In this document: piece by piece, positions 60,775 to 64,000 of the stretch
Layout of the letters: the number at the start of each line of letters is the position of its first letter
Position numbering within the stretch: the stretch's first letter is position 1
Origin: Polyangium sp. 15x6
Lineage (GTDB): Bacteria > Myxococcota_A > Polyangia > Polyangiales > Polyangiaceae
DNA: 64,000 nt
Assembly (NCBI RefSeq): GCF_029960785.1
Contig: NZ_JASBQE010000016.1
Coordinates: 1 to 64,000, forward strand
Reading direction: 5' to 3'
Notes under the pieces: generated by a model
The model's database searches: none
Told to the model about the DNA's origin: nothing
Seen by the model: the letters and a program-made list of their open reading frames with translations, nothing else
Position numbers and translations under genes: made by a program

Positions 60775-61149
60775 GTGATCCGAAACATCTGCCTCGGCGC
60801 GCTCTTTTCCCTCTTGCTCGCTGCGTGCGACCCCGCCGGTCAGCTTCGGGTGGTGGTGGTGCGCGACGGCGCCGGGCCCGTCCGTGAGCCCGTCGCGGAT
60901 GCTTCGGTATGGCTGAAGTGCCCGGTCGGCGAGAGGACGAAGCTCTCTCCGATGAGGGCCGCGGGGCAGTTTTACGCGATCCACATCCCGGCCATCGATC
61001 TCGACTGCGTCGTCACCATCGAGACGCCCGACGGCGGAGGCGATCATTATCGCGTGCGTGATCTCTGCGTGGACGAGACGCTGCATGAAGGCTACGGCTG
61101 CAGGGAGGCGTTTCTCTACGTCCCGGTCGCGCGCGGCCCCGGGAACTGA
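60775..61149 (+). CDS. Small lipoprotein
   Basis: 124 aa from the GTG at 60775, giving VIRNICLGALFSLLLAAC with lipobox LLAAC; a GTG at 60721 would add 18 residues. The mature protein is about 105 aa and beta-rich (LRVVVVRDGAGPV, ASVWLKCPVGERTKL, DCVVTIETPDGGGDHYRV) with Cys pairs, like a carboxypeptidase-regulatory or transthyretin-like fold. Divergent from the surface-repeat gene; not otherwise recognised. Confidence 0.65.
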   Translation: MIRNICLGALFSLLLAACDPAGQLRVVVVRDGAGPVREPVADASVWLKCPVGERTKLSPMRAAGQFYAIHIPAIDLDCVVTIETPDGGGDHYRVRDLCVDETLHEGYGCREAFLYVPVARGPGN

Positions 61150-61154
61150 GGGCG

Positions 61155-61277
61155 CCTCGCCCGCCGAGGGATGCCTCGGCGCGCCGGCGGAAGCGCGCCT
61201 CGGGCGCCCGGAAGCGCACCCGAGCACGATCGCAGGTACACCTCGCCCGCCGAGGGATGCCTCGGCCCGCCGGCGGA
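61155..61277. repeat. Pair of direct repeats between small genes
   Basis: Two copies of cctcgcccgccgagggatgc followed by ctcggc(g/c)(c)gccggcgga at 61155-61191 and 61241-61277 (about 37 bp, two mismatches, 86 bp apart). Each copy has internal inverted symmetry (cctcg...cgagg). They lie in the gap between two co-directional genes. Confidence 0.6.
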
Positions 61278-61353
61278 GCGGCGACTTGCCACGGGCGTCG
61301 ATCCTCGTGCAGGATGGCCCATCCGGACTCCCTTGCCGGGACGTGGAGGCGCG

Positions 61354-61743
61354 ATGAGCGGGGACGCGACGACGGAATCGGAGAACGGCAGACCGGCGAA
61401 GCACGGCCAAGGGCTCGTCCTCGACCTCTGCGCGGTCTGCGTCCCGATTGCCGCCATCGTCGTCTACGTCCTCTTCTTCAAGCCGCCCGCCGAGGTCCCG
61501 CGATATCTCGAAGGCGCGTCGCTCGTCACCCGAAAGGAACACACGCTCGCAGCGGCGACGCGCGCCGCCGAAGAAGCGGAGAAGGCGAAGGACGATGAGC
61601 TGCGGGCCGCGCTGCAGAAGGCGCTCGACGAACTGAAGGCGGAACGAAAGGCCGGAAGGGGATACGTGTGCATTCTACCAGACCGGTCGGGGGGCAAGCC
61701 CTGCGACTGCGAGCTGGGTGATCCGCTCTGCTCGTGCTTGTGA
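61354..61743 (+). CDS. Small membrane protein with Cys-rich tail
   Basis: 129 aa, ATG preceded by gtggaggcg. One membrane helix at about 23-43 (VLDLCAVCVPIAAIVVYVLFF), then a charged helical stretch of Glu/Lys/Ala (AAATRAAEEAEKAKDDELRAAL) likely a coiled coil, and a short C-terminal tail with five Cys (CDCELGDPLCSCL). Not recognised. It may be an envelope protein with a disulfide or metal-binding tail. Confidence 0.6.
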   Translation: MSGDATTESENGRPAKHGQGLVLDLCAVCVPIAAIVVYVLFFKPPAEVPRYLEGASLVTRKEHTLAAATRAAEEAEKAKDDELRAALQKALDELKAERKAGRGYVCILPDRSGGKPCDCELGDPLCSCL

Positions 61744-61785
61744 ACGCAGCCTGCTAAACGCCTGAGCGTTGGTCTCATGTGGGAG

Positions 61786-62098
61786 CCGCTGCGCTGGGGC
61801 GTTGCCCCAGGCCCCACCGGGGCTATCCGCCCCTGGACCCGGACCAGCGCAAGCGCTGGACCTTTTGTCGATGAACTGCGCTCCGCGCAGTTCATCGAGC
61901 AGGCCGAGTCGAGACCGGCGACGACCCTGCCAACCGAGACCGCCGCGCTGCCCTCTCGACTGGCAACGCGGTCCAACGGGCCCGTTGGAAGAACTGCGCA
62001 TCGCGCAGTTCTTCCACCCCGAGTCCAGCGCTTGCGCTGGTTCGGGTCGAGGGGCGAACAGCCCCCGCGGGGTCCGGGGCAGCGCCCCGGCGCGGCGC
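61786..62098. repeat. Composite hairpin element, copy H (full, between co-directional genes)
   Basis: About 313 bp. Left terminal stem 61794-61810 (ctggggc, loop gtt, gccccag), right 62074-62090 (ccggggc, loop agc, gccccgg). The inner stems are aactgcgc/gcgcagtt types. The core matches copy C (gaccctgccaacc, ccgcgctgccct). Unlike every other internal copy, both flanking genes read the same way, and the P450 start is only 38 bp downstream. Confidence 0.88.
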
Positions 62099-62135
62099 CC
62101 CCACCGCCGCCGTTTTTCCAGTTACGATACCGCCC

Positions 62136-63515
62136 ATGTCCGCGCCCGCCCCTCTCCCGCCCCTCGCCCCCGGCGCCCTGCCCCTCGCCGGTCACTTCAT
62201 CGCCTACCGCGCCGATCCCCTCGCCTTCCTGATGTCCCTCGCCGCGCGCGGGCCCATCGTCGGCATGCGCCTCGGCCCCATCGACGCCTTCCTCGTCCGC
62301 GAACCCGAGGACATCGAGCGCGTCCTCGTCTCCGAGCATCGTCGCTTCTGGAAAGACCGCATGACCCGCGGCCTCGGCCGCATCCTCGGCGATGGCCTCC
62401 TCACGAGCGAAGGCGACATATGGCTCCGCCACCGCCGCCTCCTCGCCCCCGCGTTCCACCGCGAGCGCATTGCCACGTATGGGAACGACATGGCCCTCGC
62501 CGCCGAGCGCTTCGCCCTCGCGCGCGAGCCCGGCGAGGTCCGCGACCTCCACGCCGACATGATGCGACTCACCCTCGAAATCGTCGCCAAGGCCCTCTTC
62601 GCCAGCGACGTCGGCCCGCGCGCCGCCGACGTCGCCCGTGCCCTCGACGTCGTCGTCGATCGATTCGGCGACGGCTTGATCACCCTCTTCCCCTGGATGG
62701 AGCACCTCCCGCTGCCCGACAATCGCCGCACCCGCGAGGCCATTGCCACCCTCGACGACGTCCTGCTCGGCGTCGTCCGTGCCCGGCGTGCGCGCGGCGG
62801 CGGCGGCTCCGATTTGCTCTCCATGCTCCTCGCCGCCGAGGACGACGCGGGCCGCGGCCTCTCCGATCGCGAGATGCGCGACGAGCTCATGACCCTCTTC
62901 CTCGCGGGCCACGAGACCACCGCCCTCGCCCTCTCCTACGCGTTCGTCCTGCTCTCGAAACATCCCGACGTGGAGGCCCGCCTCCGCGCCGAGATCGACG
63001 AGACCCTCGGCGACGCGCTCCCCACCACGGAGAACCTCGCGCGTTTGCCCTTTGCGCGGGCCACGATCCTCGAAACCTTGCGCCTGTATCCGCCCGCGTG
63101 GGCCATCGGCCGCGAGGCCATCGAGGAGACCTCTCTCGGCGGCTATCGCATCCCCAAGGGCACCCAGCTCTGGATCAGCCAGTGGGTCAACCACCGCGAC
63201 GCCCGTTATTTCCCCGAGCCCGAGCGCTTCCTCCCCGAACGCTGGCTCAACGGCCTCGAGCGCGCCTTGCCACGCTTCGCCTATTATCCCTTCGGCGGCG
63301 GGCCTCGCATCTGCATTGGCAACCAGTTCTCCCTGCTCGAAGCCACCATCGTCCTCGCCACGATCCTCCGCCGCGTCCGCGTTCGCCTCCTCGAACGGCG
63401 CCCGCCCGCGCTCAGCCCGATGATCACCCTCCGCCCCACGGGCCCGATCGTCGTCGCCTACGAGCCCGCGCGGAAGACCGCGCTACTTCGCGCGCCCGCT
63501 CCGCTCGTGCCCTGA
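62136..63515 (+). CDS. Cytochrome P450
   Basis: 459 aa, no membrane anchor, soluble bacterial class. I-helix oxygen-activation motif AGHETT near 257-262, K-helix ETLR, and heme-binding FGGGPRICIGNQ with Cys393 as thiolate ligand. The proline-rich N-terminus (PAPLPPLAPGALPLAGH) and general order resemble the CYP102/CYP4-like fatty-acid hydroxylase clan rather than steroid-type bacterial P450s. No ferredoxin or reductase is adjacent. Its last 33 bases overlap the convergent receiver gene. Confidence 0.95.
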   Translation: MSAPAPLPPLAPGALPLAGHFIAYRADPLAFLMSLAARGPIVGMRLGPIDAFLVREPEDIERVLVSEHRRFWKDRMTRGLGRILGDGLLTSEGDIWLRHRRLLAPAFHRERIATYGNDMALAAERFALAREPGEVRDLHADMMRLTLEIVAKALFASDVGPRAADVARALDVVVDRFGDGLITLFPWMEHLPLPDNRRTREAIATLDDVLLGVVRARRARGGGGSDLLSMLLAAEDDAGRGLSDREMRDELMTLFLAGHETTALALSYAFVLLSKHPDVEARLRAEIDETLGDALPTTENLARLPFARATILETLRLYPPAWAIGREAIEETSLGGYRIPKGTQLWISQWVNHRDARYFPEPERFLPERWLNGLERALPRFAYYPFGGGPRICIGNQFSLLEATIVLATILRRVRVRLLERRPPALSPMITLRPTGPIVVAYEPARKTALLRAPAPLVP

Positions 63516-63884
63516 CGCGACCTCGTCCACCGCCGAAAGCAGCGGTTCGAGCCCCACCGGCTTGTGCAAGACGCGCGTCGGCCCGAGCGCCGCGATCGCC
63601 TCGACCGCCCGCGATCCCGCCGCCGTCATCACCACGACCGGCACCTCCGAGAGCGACGGATCGGCCCGCTGCGCCCTGCGGAATTGCTCTCCGTTCATCA
63701 CCGGCATCATCAGGTCGAGCAGGATCACGTCCGGCAGCGGGCCATCGTGCAGCCGCGTGAGCGCGTCCGCGCCGTTGGCCGCCTGGAGAACACGATATCC
63801 CTCTTCCGCGAGGACCATCGTCACGGTTCGGCGAAGATCCTCGTCGTCGTCCACCACCAGCACGCAGCGGCTAGCTCCCGCCAA
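63483..63884 (-). CDS. Single-domain response regulator (CheY-like)
   Basis: 133 aa. Full set of receiver residues: VDDDED acidic pocket, phosphoacceptor in LLDLMMP, MTAAG Thr, HKPVG Lys. No output domain. The start at 63884 is a TTG; a GTG at 63863 would remove the leader. It overlaps the stop of the histidine kinase at 63871 by 14 bases, so the two are translationally coupled and probably form a cognate pair. Confidence 0.9.
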   Translation of the reverse strand: MAGASRCVLVVDDDEDLRRTVTMVLAEEGYRVLQAANGADALTRLHDGPLPDVILLDLMMPVMNGEQFRRAQRADPSLSEVPVVVMTAAGSRAVEAIAALGPTRVLHKPVGLEPLLSAVDEVASGHERSGRAK

Positions 63885-64000
63885 CGTCCTTTCCCTTCCC
63901 CGCGGGCGCCGCGCCGCGGACGAGCGGCAGGCACACCGTGAACGTCGCGCCTTGCCCCTCGGTCGAGGCCACGCTCACGTGGCCCCCCATCTGCTCCACG
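63871..64000 (-). CDS. Histidine kinase, C-terminal end (partial)
   Basis: 43 codons before the stop at 63871-63873, running off the window. The reading VEQMGGHVSVAST-EGQGATFTVCLPL is the G2-box region of an HATPase_c domain (G-x-G-x-x-F-x-x-x-LP), followed by a short tail. Only the end is visible, so sensor type is unknown. It is coupled to the downstream receiver. Confidence 0.85.
   Translation of the reverse strand, partial: VEQMGGHVSVASTEGQGATFTVCLPLVRGAAPAGKGKDVGGS

Overview
This 64 kb window is very GC rich and densely packed with genes on both strands. It reads as chromosome of a Myxococcota bacterium, most likely order Polyangiales (Polyangium/Sorangium type); the assignment is inferred. 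Support: two Hanks-type Ser/Thr kinases with a C-terminal membrane anchor plus a degenerate kinase; a PP2C phosphatase; many lipoproteins, two of them with a Gly-rich linker right after the lipobox cysteine; MopE-like Cys-rich and SBBP repeats; a TPR plus PEGA-like protein; and a DUF2169 protein. No phage, insertion sequence, CRISPR array or rRNA was seen. One tRNA gene, Gly(CCC), is present.

Layout. 0.1-9.7 kb: an Hsp70/actin-fold ATPase, a Ser/Thr kinase, a TPR/PEGA-like protein, trehalose-6-phosphate synthase, a GlsB/YeaQ protein and a second kinase. 10-15.5 kb: a flippase, tRNA-Gly, a lipoprotein, a degenerate receiver and a fatty-acid hydroxylase. 15.7-20.4 kb: a minus-strand run of pseudo-esterase, PAS-GGDEF protein, glutamine-synthetase-like ligase and iron alcohol dehydrogenase. 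20.4-22.2 kb: a 42-bp tandem array beside an AAA ATPase and a small overlapping partner. 22.4-27 kb: a pseudokinase-GYF protein, an MlaF-like ABC ATPase, an LpxL-like acyltransferase and a NarL-type regulator with Glu at the phosphoacceptor position. 27.4-33.6 kb: an exopolysaccharide locus (deacetylase-like protein, Wzz/BY-kinase-like fusion, Wzy-like polymerase, divergent Wza-like export lipoprotein). 33.8-46.7 kb: an M4 protease, peptide deformylase, a MurG-like glycosyltransferase, an outer-membrane barrel plus lipoprotein pair, a DUF2169 protein, PP2C, an aldehyde dehydrogenase, a metallophosphoesterase and BolA. 46.7-53.6 kb: a four-gene run of two lipoproteins (one of 1450 aa), 4-alpha-glucanotransferase and a zinc-ribbon protein. 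53.7-64 kb: two Gly-linker lipoproteins, inorganic pyrophosphatase, a metzincin, membrane and surface proteins, a cytochrome P450, a receiver protein and the end of a histidine kinase.

The most striking signal is non-coding. Eight copies of a large composite hairpin element (about 100-350 bp) sit immediately after stop codons: six between convergent gene pairs, one at the window edge, one between co-directional genes. Each module is a fixed series of four stem-loops. The stems change on both arms together while the loops vary, so pairing is what is conserved. Long copies carry two modules facing each other around a core that is itself an inverted repeat. I know of no named family matching this, but no database search was possible. 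Convergent junctions without the element instead have ordinary hairpin terminators or almost no gap.

A second theme is degenerate signalling and enzyme folds: a receiver with Asp replaced by Glu, a receiver with Cys in place of Asp, a GNDEF cyclase signature, a kinase without catalytic residues, an esterase without its serine, an ABC ATPase without its H-loop His, and a BY-kinase-like protein without Walker A-prime or a Tyr tail.
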